From assembly GCA_005778115.1 (NCBI GenBank), contig SXKJ01000372.1, forward strand, positions 1 to 32,731: DNA of 32,731 bases, read 5' to 3'. Position 1 is the stretch's first letter; each line of letters begins with the position of its first letter. Positions 25,414 to 32,731 of the stretch are shown here, piece by piece. A program made the position numbers and the translations under genes. The notes under the pieces were generated by a model. That model did not search any database. It worked only from the letters and a program-made list of their open reading frames with translations, and was not told the origin of the DNA. Source of the DNA: Planctomyces sp. (GTDB lineage: Bacteria; Planctomycetota; Planctomycetia; Planctomycetales; Planctomycetaceae).

Positions 25414-26493
25414 ATGGCTGACACGCAGATTCATTCGTCGGTGGACTTCGACAAGCCGGGCAAGCAGCACGGGCATCTGTGCATTCCGTATTCGTACAAC
25501 CTCGGCGGTTGGGCAAACCTGATGGTGCCGATCACCGTCATCCAAAACGGCGATCGAAACACGGATCGGGATGGCGACGGCGTGCGAGACACCACTCACG
25601 ACGGTCCCACCGCGCTGGTCATGGCCGGTAATCACGGCGACGAATACCCTGGCCAAGTCGCGATCCTCAAGCTTTGCCGCGAACTGCAAGAGTCCAATGT
25701 GTGCGGCCGCATAATTTTGATTCCGTGTCTGACGATGCCGGGGTCCAAGGCGATGACTCGGCTGTCGCCGCTGGACGGCAAGAACTTCAACCGCTGCTTT
25801 CCGGGGAATCCGAATGGGACTCCGTCCGAAATGCTGGCGCACTATCTTACGACGGTGCTCTTCCCGATGGCGGACATCGTCATCGACATCCACACGGGCG
25901 GACGGAGCGTGGACTTCGTGCCGTGCGCCCACATGCACTTGGTGCCGGATCTCCAACAGCGACAACAGATGATGGCCGGCACGGAAGCCTGGGGTTCCGA
26001 GTTCTGTTTCCTCTACGCCGACATCGCCGGCACGGGCCTGCTGCCGGTCGAAGCCGAGCGGCAAGGCAAGATCGTCATCACCACCGAGATGGGAGGCGGC
26101 GAACCTGTCACAGCCGCCGTTCACAAGCTGACACAGAGCGGCCTCCGCAACGTGCTGATTCATCTCGGAGTGCTCACAGGCGAGAAGCTGACTCGGCAAC
26201 AGCAAGGCGTCCCCCCCGCTCGCTGGGTGCAGGCTTTGAATCGCGACGACTACCGCTTCGCCCCAGAGTCCGGCATCTACGAAAACATCGCGGCACTGGG
26301 CCAAGAGATCGCCGACAACGAAATCGTCGGCCTGATCCATTTCATCGAACGCCCCGAACGTGAGCCAGTACCGGTGATCGCGCGGACGGCCGGAGTCCTC
26401 ATCGCCTGCCGCGGCCCATCGGTGGTCACACAAGGAGACTGCGTCGCCTGCATCGCCCACGACGTACCGGACGATCTGCTGCGATCGCACTAA
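25414..26493 (+). CDS. AstE/aspartoacylase-family zinc deacylase (DoeB-like)
   Basis: A 359-residue M14-like metallohydrolase of the succinylglutamate desuccinylase/aspartoacylase family. Zinc ligands are visible: H74 and E77 in AGNHGDEYPG, and H160 in DIHTGG. The catalytic Glu is probably E225 in TTEMGGGEP. NFNRCFPGNPNG is also typical. The most similar characterised type I recall is DoeB (N-acetyl-diaminobutyrate deacetylase in ectoine breakdown), but no ectoine genes are near, so the substrate is open. Odd: residues 48-63 carry a DRDGDGVRD loop resembling a calcium-binding EF-hand/type-3 repeat. The ATG at 25414 follows AGGAG by seven bases; the upstream frame from 25363 has no such site. 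The divergent gene is the Rdx-like one. Confidence 0.88.
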   Translation: MADTQIHSSVDFDKPGKQHGHLCIPYSYNLGGWANLMVPITVIQNGDRNTDRDGDGVRDTTHDGPTALVMAGNHGDEYPGQVAILKLCRELQESNVCGRIILIPCLTMPGSKAMTRLSPLDGKNFNRCFPGNPNGTPSEMLAHYLTTVLFPMADIVIDIHTGGRSVDFVPCAHMHLVPDLQQRQQMMAGTEAWGSEFCFLYADIAGTGLLPVEAERQGKIVITTEMGGGEPVTAAVHKLTQSGLRNVLIHLGVLTGEKLTRQQQGVPPARWVQALNRDDYRFAPESGIYENIAALGQEIADNEIVGLIHFIERPEREPVPVIARTAGVLIACRGPSVVTQGDCVACIAHDVPDDLLRSH

Positions 26494-26511
26494 GCCCCGC
26501 TCCCATTCGCG

Positions 26512-26616
26512 CTGACAGAAAAATGGGGGCAGAAAAACGGCTGCCCCATTGTTCGTCACCACCCTTTCGCAGATGAAGTGACTCGTTTCTTTTTTCTGTC
26601 CCCATTTTTCTGCCAG
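26512..26616. repeat. Inverted repeat upstream of the second PQQ-propeller gene
   Basis: Arms about 26512-26539 and 26584-26616 share CAGAAAAATGGGG and its complement. It lies 18 bases after the deacylase stop and about 40 bases before the next start, so it could end the deacylase transcript. It is of the GGCAGAAAAATGGGG type that I recall as dispersed in planctomycete genomes. Confidence 0.82.
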
Positions 26617-26654
26617 TCCATTCAAACCAAGCCAGACAACCAAGGAGAGGGATC

Positions 26655-27998
26655 ATGACCTCACATGGAAAGACGATTGGCCTCACATTGTTTTTGCTGC
26701 ACCTGGGTTGCTGGAGAGTCTTGGCGGGGGACGCAGCCGACACACGGCTTCAGAGTTGGCATCAGTGGCGTGGTCCCCTCGCGACAGGAGTCGCGCCCAC
26801 AGGCGATCCGCCGATCGAATGGGACTCCACTCGGAACGTGAAGTGGAAAGTCGAAGTCCCCGGCCACGGCAAATCGACACCGATCATTTGGGGCGATCGA
26901 GTCTTCCTGATCACGGCAGTCAACACTGGCGAAGTGGTCGAGGGGGCACCGAAACCGGAAGACCAGCCGATGCGAACATTCGGCATCAAGTTCCCGAACA
27001 CGCTTTTTCGATTCGTCGTCCTCTGCCTGGATCGCAACACCGGCAAAACGCTTTGGGAAAAAACGACGATCGAAGAACTGCCACACGAGGGACACCACGG
27101 CGACAACAGCCATGCCTCGGCATCACCCACGACTGACGGCAAGAACCTCTACGTCTCGTTCGGTTCGCGCGGCGTGTATTGCTTCGATCTGGACGGCCAG
27201 TTGCAGTGGCAGAAGAAGATCGGCCAAGTCGAAACACGGCTGAGCTTCGGCGAGGCCAGTTCGCCCGTCGTGCATGGCGACACCCTGATCTTGAACCGTG
27301 ACAACGAAACCGATTCGCACATTCTCGCACTCGATACCAAGACGGGAGAGACGCGCTGGCAGGCCAAGCGTGAGGAAGTCAGCGCGTGGGCCACTCCGCT
27401 GATCGTGGAATACAATGGCCGAACACAGGTCATCACCAACGCCAGCCGGTTCGTGCGCAGCTACGACTTGGCGACCGGCGAAGTCCTCTGGCAATGTGGC
27501 GGACAAGTCGCCAACGTGACTCCGTCCCCGGTGCTCTTCGGCGCTCATGTCGTCTGCATGAGCGGCTACAAAGGGAGCATCGCCGTCTCGCTGCCGCTCG
27601 ACGCCAGCGGCGACATCACTAAAAGCGATCGCATCGCCTGGCGCTGGGAGCGAGACACCCCCTATGTCCCATCGCCACTGCTCTACGGCGACAGGCTGTA
27701 CTTCAACAAGTTGAACAACGCGGTCCTGACTTGTCTCGACGTGAAGACCGGCAAGCCGATCCTCGAATCCGTCCGCTTGCCGAGCTTGCTCAACATCTAT
27801 GCGTCCCCCGTCGGAGCGGCCGATCGGATCTATCTCACCGCCCGCGACGGTACAACGCTCGTCATCAAGCGAGCCGAGACGTTGGAAGTTCTCGCCACGA
27901 ACAAGCTGGATGATTACATCGATTCGTCACCGGCCATCGCCGGCAAGCAACTCTTCCTGCGCGGACAGAAGCACCTGTATTGCCTCGAAACTCAATAA
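26655..27998 (+). CDS. Secreted PQQ-like beta-propeller protein (2)
   Basis: A 447-residue exported propeller. Signal peptide about 1-25 (GLTLFLLHLGCWRVLAG), then WHQWRGPLATGVAP, the planctomycete-type opening also seen in the 12536-13819 protein. Blades follow with CLDRNTGKTLWEK, ALDTKTGETRWQ, SYDLATGEVLWQ and CLDVKTGKP. It ends QKHLYCLETQ. As in its relative, dehydrogenase catalytic residues are not evident, so a binding or scaffold role is likelier. The ATG is preceded by AGGAGAGGG at good spacing. It is flanked by foldback repeats on both sides, which suggests a single-gene unit. Confidence 0.88.
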   Translation: MTSHGKTIGLTLFLLHLGCWRVLAGDAADTRLQSWHQWRGPLATGVAPTGDPPIEWDSTRNVKWKVEVPGHGKSTPIIWGDRVFLITAVNTGEVVEGAPKPEDQPMRTFGIKFPNTLFRFVVLCLDRNTGKTLWEKTTIEELPHEGHHGDNSHASASPTTDGKNLYVSFGSRGVYCFDLDGQLQWQKKIGQVETRLSFGEASSPVVHGDTLILNRDNETDSHILALDTKTGETRWQAKREEVSAWATPLIVEYNGRTQVITNASRFVRSYDLATGEVLWQCGGQVANVTPSPVLFGAHVVCMSGYKGSIAVSLPLDASGDITKSDRIAWRWERDTPYVPSPLLYGDRLYFNKLNNAVLTCLDVKTGKPILESVRLPSLLNIYASPVGAADRIYLTARDGTTLVIKRAETLEVLATNKLDDYIDSSPAIAGKQLFLRGQKHLYCLETQ

Positions 27999-28000
27999 AA

Positions 28001-28113
28001 GTAGTTTCAAAACCGTACCGCGACCGTTTGGGAGCGGCCCGGGTCGTCAAATCAGGCCGCTCCCTACCGGTCGCGGTACAGCAATCTCACTGAGTTCCGA
28101 TTTTTGAAACGAC
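28001..28113. repeat. Nested inverted repeat, ACCGTACCGCGACCG family (copy 1)
   Basis: Outer arms 28001-28012/28100-28113 (GTTTCAAAA type) and inner arms 28012-28038/28055-28079 (CCGTACCGCGACCG...GGGAGCGGCC). It starts three bases after the propeller stop and ends 22 bases before the amidohydrolase ATG. A second copy of the inner part is at 32609-32679. Confidence 0.87.
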
Positions 28114-28135
28114 ATCAAGGTCTGGAAAAAAAACT

Positions 28136-29032
28136 ATGTTGTTCGACACGCACACCAACCTCATGTGGTATCCGGATCATCTCTCCGACGAATTCGTGCA
28201 GTTCGCGTGGGAGGCAAAACGGGCCAAGATGAAGCTGACCAAAGACGTCTACTTCGCCGGCAGCAGCGTTCAAGAGCAAAACGCCTTCGATTCGCGGCCA
28301 GAGCAACTGCTGAAGGTGACAGCCGACTCCGACAAGGTCATCGTGTTCGGCATCAAGGCTCCGTTCACCGGCATCAACGCCGATCAGGAATTGATCGCCA
28401 AGTTCGTCAAAGAACACTCCGACCGTTTCATCGGCTGGTGCTCGGTCGATCCGAACGACAGAGACTGCGTCGAGCAATTGGAGTACTACGTGAACCATTT
28501 GGGCCTGCGCGGCTTGAAGTGCTCGCCGATCTACCAGAACTGGGATCCGCAAGACCCGAAGCATTTGCCGCTGTTCAAGAAGGCCGAGTCTCTTGGCATC
28601 CCGGTCAACATCCATCAGGGAACGTCATTCGTCCGACCGGGACCGTTGAAGTACGCGAATCCGATCCAACTGGAGGACATCGCCATCGCCTGCCCGAACC
28701 TCCGCATCGTGATCGCCCACATGGGACACCCGTGGGAGACCGAATGCGTGGTGCTGATTCGTAAGCATCCGAATCTCTACACGAACATCTCCGCTTTGCA
28801 CTACCGGCCGTGGCGTCACTATCAAGCCTTCATGACGGCCATCGAGTACGGTGTCGAACACAAACTGATCTTCGGCTCAGACTTTCCCTCAGCAACCGCT
28901 GCTCAGGTGATTGCCGGCCAGCACAAAGTCAACGACATTGTCGCGGGAACGAATTTTCCGAAGGTCTCAGAAGAGGTCATTCACAACATCATCTACGAGA
29001 ATTGGAAACGCTTCTTGCCCGAATACGCGTAG
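28136..29032 (+). CDS. Amidohydrolase-2 family metal-dependent hydrolase
   Basis: A 298-residue TIM-barrel hydrolase or decarboxylase of the amidohydrolase-related (ACMSD-like) family. Seen: FDTHTN at 3-8 (D4, H6), H160 in NIHQGTS, H195 in IAHMGHPW and D249 in FGSDFPSA, matching the ordered metal and catalytic positions. The first motif is DxHxN where DxHxH is usual, so the first metal site is altered. KCSPIYQNWDPQDPKHLPLF fits the family's LRGxKxxP segment. The substrate cannot be named. The ATG at 28136 follows AAGG and GGA within 20 bases. The next gene (DapA-like) is 157 bp on, separated by a foldback; the two may act in one catabolic route. Confidence 0.86.
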   Translation: MLFDTHTNLMWYPDHLSDEFVQFAWEAKRAKMKLTKDVYFAGSSVQEQNAFDSRPEQLLKVTADSDKVIVFGIKAPFTGINADQELIAKFVKEHSDRFIGWCSVDPNDRDCVEQLEYYVNHLGLRGLKCSPIYQNWDPQDPKHLPLFKKAESLGIPVNIHQGTSFVRPGPLKYANPIQLEDIAIACPNLRIVIAHMGHPWETECVVLIRKHPNLYTNISALHYRPWRHYQAFMTAIEYGVEHKLIFGSDFPSATAAQVIAGQHKVNDIVAGTNFPKVSEEVIHNIIYENWKRFLPEYA

Positions 29033-29065
29033 TGCAGAAAGGGACGTGTGGCCAAAACTAATTCA

Positions 29066-29137
29066 GGCGAGCGGGGCGGCGTTAGCCCCCCGGTGAATTC
29101 AATTCAGAACCGGGGGGCTGACGCCGCCCCGCTCGCC
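29066..29137. repeat. Inverted repeat between amidohydrolase and DapA-like genes
   Basis: Arms of 29 bp at 29066-29094 and 29109-29137 match at 28 positions around a 14-bp loop. The stem is GC-rich (GGGGCGGCG core). It starts 33 bases after the amidohydrolase stop; a terminator or attenuator role is possible. Confidence 0.9.
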
Positions 29138-29189
29138 AAAATGTTTCACGCACTATCACGCAAGACAACTTTTCCATTGGAAACAAAAC

Positions 29190-30110
29190 ATGTACACGAA
29201 CCCCATCACACCCTCCACGTTGTCCGCATCAGTCATCTCCGTGCCTCCCCTGGCCCGCAAAGCCGACGGTTCGTTCAATCACGATGAAAACCGAAAGCAA
29301 ATCCGGCATCTGGAAGCAGGCGGAGTCTCCACGCTGCTCTACGGAGGCAACGCCATCCTCGCTCACGTCTCAATCAGTGAGTATTCCAGTTTGCTGACGA
29401 TGCTGACCGAATTGGCCGGCCCAGACTCGCTGATCATCCCGTCGGTCGGTCCCGGATTCGGGATGATGATGGACCAGGCGAAAATCCTGCGCGAGTTCCA
29501 GTTCCCCACCGCGATGATACTGCCGACTCGTGATGTCATCACGTCGGAGGGGGTTGCAACCGGACTCCGCCGATTCGTCGAAGCGACCGGCCGGCCGGCA
29601 GTCCTCTACATCAAGAACGACGGCTACATCGAGATCGACGCCGTCAAGCGCCTGCACGACGACGGCCTGCTGTCGTGGATCAAGTACGCGGTCGTTCGCG
29701 ACAACACGGCCAACGATCCTTATCTGCGGAAGCTGGTCGACACGATTGGACCATCGCGAATCGTCAGCGGCATCGGCGAGCAACCCGCGCTGACGCATCT
29801 GCGAGACTTTGGATTGGCGGGCTACACATCGGGCTGCGTCTGCGTGGCACCACGTCTGTCGATGGACATGCTGCGGGCGATCAAAGCAGGCGACTTCGCA
29901 ACCGCCGAACGCATCCAGGCGATCTTTCGCCCGCTCGAAGATCTGCGGAACGCGATCAACCCCATTCGAGTGCTGCACACGGCGGTCAGCTTGGTGGGCA
30001 TCGCCGAAATGGGACCGATCCTCCCGCTGCTTTCCGAAGTCAGCGAAACCAACCGCCCGGCGATCCGAGAAGCCGCCGCAAAGCTGCTGGAGCAAGAGCA
30101 ACGTTCCTAG
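29190..30110 (+). CDS. DapA/N-acetylneuraminate lyase-superfamily aldolase or dehydratase
   Basis: A 306-residue TIM-barrel protein of the DHDPS/NAL superfamily, whose members act through a Schiff-base lysine. K165 in SWIKYAVVRDN and Y140 in PAVLYIKNDGY fit the lysine and tyrosine. The start VISVPPLARKADGSFN also fits. The usual GTTGE substrate loop near residue 45-50 is replaced by YGGNAILAHVS, so it is unlikely to be a true DapA. A keto-acid aldolase or dehydratase is the better guess. ATG start with a weak GGAA upstream. Its neighbour is an amidohydrolase, a pairing that suggests degradation of a common compound; this is inference. Confidence 0.86.
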   Translation: MYTNPITPSTLSASVISVPPLARKADGSFNHDENRKQIRHLEAGGVSTLLYGGNAILAHVSISEYSSLLTMLTELAGPDSLIIPSVGPGFGMMMDQAKILREFQFPTAMILPTRDVITSEGVATGLRRFVEATGRPAVLYIKNDGYIEIDAVKRLHDDGLLSWIKYAVVRDNTANDPYLRKLVDTIGPSRIVSGIGEQPALTHLRDFGLAGYTSGCVCVAPRLSMDMLRAIKAGDFATAERIQAIFRPLEDLRNAINPIRVLHTAVSLVGIAEMGPILPLLSEVSETNRPAIREAAAKLLEQEQRS

Positions 30111-30130
30111 TCACGAGATGGCACATTTCC

Positions 30131-30179
30131 GTAGCCGAAGTCGTGGGACTTCGGTCCGAACTCTCACGAGTTCGGCTAC
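30131..30179. repeat. Inverted repeat before the UbiD-family gene
   Basis: Arms GTAGCCGAAGTCGTG (30131-30145) and CACGAGTTCGGCTAC (30165-30179) match at 14 of 15 positions. A smaller hairpin, CCGAAGTCGTGGGACTTCGG, lies inside. It sits between the DapA-like stop (30110) and the UbiD ATG (30210). Confidence 0.8.
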
Positions 30180-30209
30180 TTTCTGAACTTTGACGGACGA
30201 ACGGAGCGT

Positions 30210-31679
30210 ATGGCGAGCGATCATCTGACGGACTGGCTCTCTCAATGGCACGACGTGCGTGAGTTAGTGCGCGTCTCGGCCGAAGTCGATGCGGTCCACG
30301 AAGTCGCCGCGATCACCGATCGCGCGCGAATCGTTCAAGGCGGCCCTGCGCTTCTGTTTGAACATGTTCGCGGGCACTCGTTTCCTGTCGTCACGAACTT
30401 GCTGGGCAGCCCACGCCGTCTCGCGTCGGCGTTGGGGGTAAGTTCGTTCGACCTGTTATCCCAACGCATCGACGATTGGCTGTCGCTGTCGTTGCCCCAC
30501 GGAGTGCTCGATACTTGGAAGCTGCTGCCACGATTGGCCGAATTGGCTCAATGGCCGCCAACCGTCGTGAAGGCGGGACTGTGCCAGCAAGTCGTCAAGC
30601 TGGGACGCGATGTGAACCTGGCCGAGCTTCCCGCGCCGACGATGTGGCCGGGGGACGCCGCGCCAACGATTACTTGGGGCCAGTTGCATTCGCAGTCACC
30701 AAGAACAACGGAAGCGATCGACGACACGCGGCGACAGGTCTGCGGCGTGCCGCTCGAAGTGCGCGGCCGAGACGGCTTGTTGATTCACGGCGACGAAACC
30801 TCCGAACTGTGGTCGTTGCTGGCCGAGTACCGCTCGCGCGGTCAACAGATGCCGGTGGCTGTGGCGCTCGGCGGCGATCCTGTGATGTCACTGGCGGCGT
30901 GGGCACCGCTTCCGCCACGAACCGACTCGCTGGTCTTCGCTGGCTTCTTGCGAAACCGCTCGGTCGAGCTGGTCGCCGCTCGGTCGATCCCGCTAACGGT
31001 TCCCGCATCGGCGGAAATCGTGATTGAAGGCTTCGTCGATCCACAGGCCCCGTTCGAGTCCGCCGGACCGATCAGCCGCGAGACCGGCTTCTTCGGCCCC
31101 AGCGAGTCGCTACCGCTCCTGCGCGTCACGGCGATCACTCATCGCGCGAATCCCGTTTTTCCAGCGATGATCCCGGCAACAGCACCGGCCGAGAGTCATT
31201 GGTTGGATCGCGCCTGCGAGAGATTACTGTTACCGATTGCTCGCTTGTGGATTCCAGAGCTGGTCGATTGGCGGCTGCCATTCTCCGGAGCCTCTCGGCA
31301 CATCATGTTCGCCAGCATTCACAAGACTTTCGCGCAGCAAGCTCGCAAAGTGCTGCACGCTTTGTGGTCGTTGCCGAAGATCACGACCGCCAAAATGCTG
31401 GTGCTCGTCGACGACGACGTCGATGTGCGAGACGAGAACGCCGTCTGGGCGAGCGTCGCGGCTCACGCCGATCCGTCGCGAGACTTAGTCTTATGGGACG
31501 GCCCGGCCGATCCACTGGACCACGCGACAGCGGTGCGTGGCGTCGGTCGCAAGCTGGGAATTGACGCGACTCGCAAGTGGCCCAGCGAAGGCGGGTCATC
31601 GCAGTCCACTCAGCCATTGCGCTGGACGGCGGAGATCGCGGAGCGACTACAAACGCGCTGGCCAGAATTTGGACTGTGA
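30210..31679 (+). CDS. UbiD-family decarboxylase homologue with altered prFMN/active-site motifs
   Basis: A 489-residue UbiD-fold protein. UbiD-type landmarks: PAPTMWPGDAAPTITWG (142-157), MPVAVALGGDP (214-224), VPASAEIVIEGF (264-275), SIHKTFAQQARKVLHALW, DDDVDVRDENAVW and GIDATRKWP. The family uses prenylated FMN to (de)carboxylate aromatic or unsaturated acids. Compared with E. coli UbiD from memory, the NxGIYRxQ segment reads AIDDTRRQ (169-176), the HRGGA loop is missing, and EGPYGDHTG reads AGPISRETG (285-293). That would remove the metal ligand Asn and the catalytic acids. It may not be an active prFMN enzyme. GGAG stands three bases before the ATG. ubiE follows 187 bp on, which hints at quinone biosynthesis. 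Confidence 0.85.
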   Translation: MASDHLTDWLSQWHDVRELVRVSAEVDAVHEVAAITDRARIVQGGPALLFEHVRGHSFPVVTNLLGSPRRLASALGVSSFDLLSQRIDDWLSLSLPHGVLDTWKLLPRLAELAQWPPTVVKAGLCQQVVKLGRDVNLAELPAPTMWPGDAAPTITWGQLHSQSPRTTEAIDDTRRQVCGVPLEVRGRDGLLIHGDETSELWSLLAEYRSRGQQMPVAVALGGDPVMSLAAWAPLPPRTDSLVFAGFLRNRSVELVAARSIPLTVPASAEIVIEGFVDPQAPFESAGPISRETGFFGPSESLPLLRVTAITHRANPVFPAMIPATAPAESHWLDRACERLLLPIARLWIPELVDWRLPFSGASRHIMFASIHKTFAQQARKVLHALWSLPKITTAKMLVLVDDDVDVRDENAVWASVAAHADPSRDLVLWDGPADPLDHATAVRGVGRKLGIDATRKWPSEGGSSQSTQPLRWTAEIAERLQTRWPEFGL

Positions 31680-31714
31680 ATCCGCCGGACGAAATCCGGT
31701 TAATGCACTGAGCA

Positions 31715-31841
31715 GGGGTTAGGTCTTCAGATTTCATTTTTGGTACCGCGAATGGAGTGCGATCTGGATTGGCATGGCGGTGTGAGAAAAGAGTCCGGGA
31801 TCGATCGCGAGGCCAAAAATGAAATTTGAAGACCTGACCCC
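31715..31841. repeat. Inverted repeat between UbiD-like gene and ubiE
   Basis: Arms at 31715-31743 and 31813-31841 (29 bp, about two mismatches; AGGTCTTCAGATTTCATTTT and complement) flank a 69-bp loop. The right arm ends 25 bases before the ubiE ATG, so the element lies between the two genes and may carry or block a promoter. Confidence 0.85.
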
Positions 31842-31866
31842 GACATGCTGATGGGAGATGACGTTA

Positions 31867-32595
31867 ATGACGGTTGATAAATCGGAGAGCCGTGTTCGCC
31901 AGATGTTCGGCGAGATTTCGGCTCGGTATGACCTCCTGAATCATCTGCTTTCGGGGGGCACCGACTATTACTGGCGCTGGCGCACCGTCCGATTGGCGAA
32001 GCCGACGGGAGCGGCACCGGTGTTGGATGTCTGCACGGGAACCGGCGATCTCGCACTAGCCTATTGGCGAGCCAGCGGGCGGCGCGTCTCCGTCGTGGGC
32101 TCAGACTTTACACACGAAATGCTGTCGCTCGCACGCGAGAAGTGGTCGCGCGCGCGAGGACTCGCGAATCCCGAACAGGTGCAGTTCGTCGAAGCGGACA
32201 CTCAGCACCTGCCGTTCGGCGACAATCAATTTCAAATCGTCTCAGTTGCTTTCGGTCTGCGAAACGTCACTCGCACCGACGTCGGTCTGCGCGAGATGAC
32301 TCGCGTCTGTCAGCCGGGAGGCAAGATCGTCGTACTGGAATTCTCCACGCCGACGAATCGCCCCTTCCGAGCGTTCTATCTCTGGTACTTCCGAAACGTG
32401 CTCCCCCGGATCGGACAACTGCTGATGCGGAACCAGCAAGCCGCCTACAACTATTTGCCGCAGTCTGTCAGCGAGTTCCCTCAAGGAGATTCCCTGGCCG
32501 AATTGATGCGGCAAGCCGGTCTGCAAAACGTCGTCTGGAAGCCTTTGACTTTCGGCATCGCTACGATCTATGTCGGCGAAAAGCCGAGTCCTTAG
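31867..32595 (+). CDS. ubiE: Demethylmenaquinone methyltransferase UbiE/MenG
   Basis: Class I SAM methyltransferase that methylates the demethylmenaquinone (or ubiquinone precursor) ring in the last steps of quinone synthesis, at the inner membrane surface. From the second Met: VRQMFGEISARYDLLNHLLS near the N-terminus, SAM motif VLDVCTGTGDLAL at about 52-64, FGLRNVTRTDVGLREM, and VCQPGGKIVVLEFS. All match the UbiE/MenG signatures, and 242 residues is the family length. Start: GGGAG at 31853-31857 is nine bases before ATG 31867, but directly touches ATG 31858, so 31867 is preferred. Planctomycetes make menaquinone, so MenG activity is the expected one. Confidence 0.93.
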   Translation: MTVDKSESRVRQMFGEISARYDLLNHLLSGGTDYYWRWRTVRLAKPTGAAPVLDVCTGTGDLALAYWRASGRRVSVVGSDFTHEMLSLAREKWSRARGLANPEQVQFVEADTQHLPFGDNQFQIVSVAFGLRNVTRTDVGLREMTRVCQPGGKIVVLEFSTPTNRPFRAFYLWYFRNVLPRIGQLLMRNQQAAYNYLPQSVSEFPQGDSLAELMRQAGLQNVVWKPLTFGIATIYVGEKPSP

Positions 32596-32608
32596 AAGCG
32601 GATTCCAA

Positions 32609-32679
32609 ACCGTACCGCGACCGTCAGGGAGCGGCCCTTGTGTCGAACGCGGACCGCTCCCTGACGGTCGCGGTACGGT
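32609..32679. repeat. Inverted repeat, ACCGTACCGCGACCG family (copy 2)
   Basis: Arms 32609-32636 and 32651-32679 carry the same ACCGTACCGCGACCG...GGGAGCGG core as the element at 28012-28079. It begins 14 bases after the ubiE stop. Two copies about 4.6 kb apart show that this is a mobile or dispersed family. Confidence 0.9.
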
Positions 32680-32703
32680 CATCTCTCGGCCGAGGTGACG
32701 AAC

Positions 32704-32731
32704 ATGCCAACCACACGACGCGAACTCTTAC
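32704..32731 (+). CDS. Start of a probable Tat-exported protein (truncated by window end)
   Basis: Only nine codons are visible: MPTTRRELL. GAGGTGA lies five bases before the ATG, which supports a real start. The TRRELL sequence resembles the twin-arginine motif at the start of many planctomycete exported proteins, but the hydrophobic part is beyond the window. The product cannot be named. Confidence 0.5.

Noticed and set aside
25180..26643. 487-codon minus-strand open frame opposite the deacylase
   Set aside because: The deacylase on the plus strand has a full zinc motif set, a good start and a ribosome site. The antisense product is H/R/D-rich with no family features.
1..32731. tRNA or rRNA genes, IS transposases, secretion (T1SS) genes
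   Set aside because: Looked for on both strands; no tRNA-like TTCGA arm with acceptor pairing, no transposase motif, and no ABC exporter or membrane-fusion protein was found.

Overview
The window looks like a piece of a planctomycete (PVC superphylum) chromosome with fairly high GC. The evidence is the gene content: a giant secreted 'membrane-bound dehydrogenase' with HEAT-like middle and C-terminal CxxCH haem domain, two secreted PQQ-type beta-propellers, two RTX/Calx-beta surface proteins carrying the planctomycete N-terminal 'LExR-x-LLS' motif, and many foldback repeats between (and inside) genes. No rRNA, tRNA, phage, IS transposase or CRISPR array was seen.

Layout. 29-2758 (+): HrpB-type DEAH helicase whose frame contains three different palindromic insertions. 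2816-7396 (-): a membrane-anchored unknown protein, an OprP-type porin, and a Rieske protein fused to a PSP1 domain. A roughly 310-bp foldback separates the last of these from the divergent dehydrogenase/cytochrome gene (7826-11485, +). 11601-13819 (-): a small CbiX-type chelatase, a triple zinc-ribbon protein and a PQQ-propeller protein. 14150-22581 (-): two tandem paralogous RTX/Calx-beta giants. A roughly 140-bp leader is present three times here: once before each RTX gene and once as an orphan. The downstream paralogue (RTX1) appears to have lost one base just after its conserved N-terminus. 23173-25301 (-): a secreted unknown protein, a ThiF/MoeB-like E1 protein with altered motifs, and a SelW/Rdx-like CxxC protein. 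25414-32595 (+): an AstE/DoeB-type metallo-deacylase, a second PQQ-propeller protein, an amidohydrolase, a DapA/NAL-family aldolase, a UbiD-family protein with unusual active-site residues, and UbiE/MenG. The window ends inside a gene that starts like a Tat-exported protein.

How it fits together. Only UbiD-UbiE (quinone biosynthesis) and amidohydrolase-DapA-like (probable catabolic pair) suggest shared pathways. The rest is a mix of housekeeping and cell-surface genes. The strongest unexplained signals are the Rieske-PSP1 fusion, the palindromes domesticated inside reading frames, the triplicated leader with its orphan copy, the RTX1 frameshift, and the UbiD homologue that seems to lack prFMN-site residues. 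Family assignments come from reading the translations against remembered family motifs; no database search was run.
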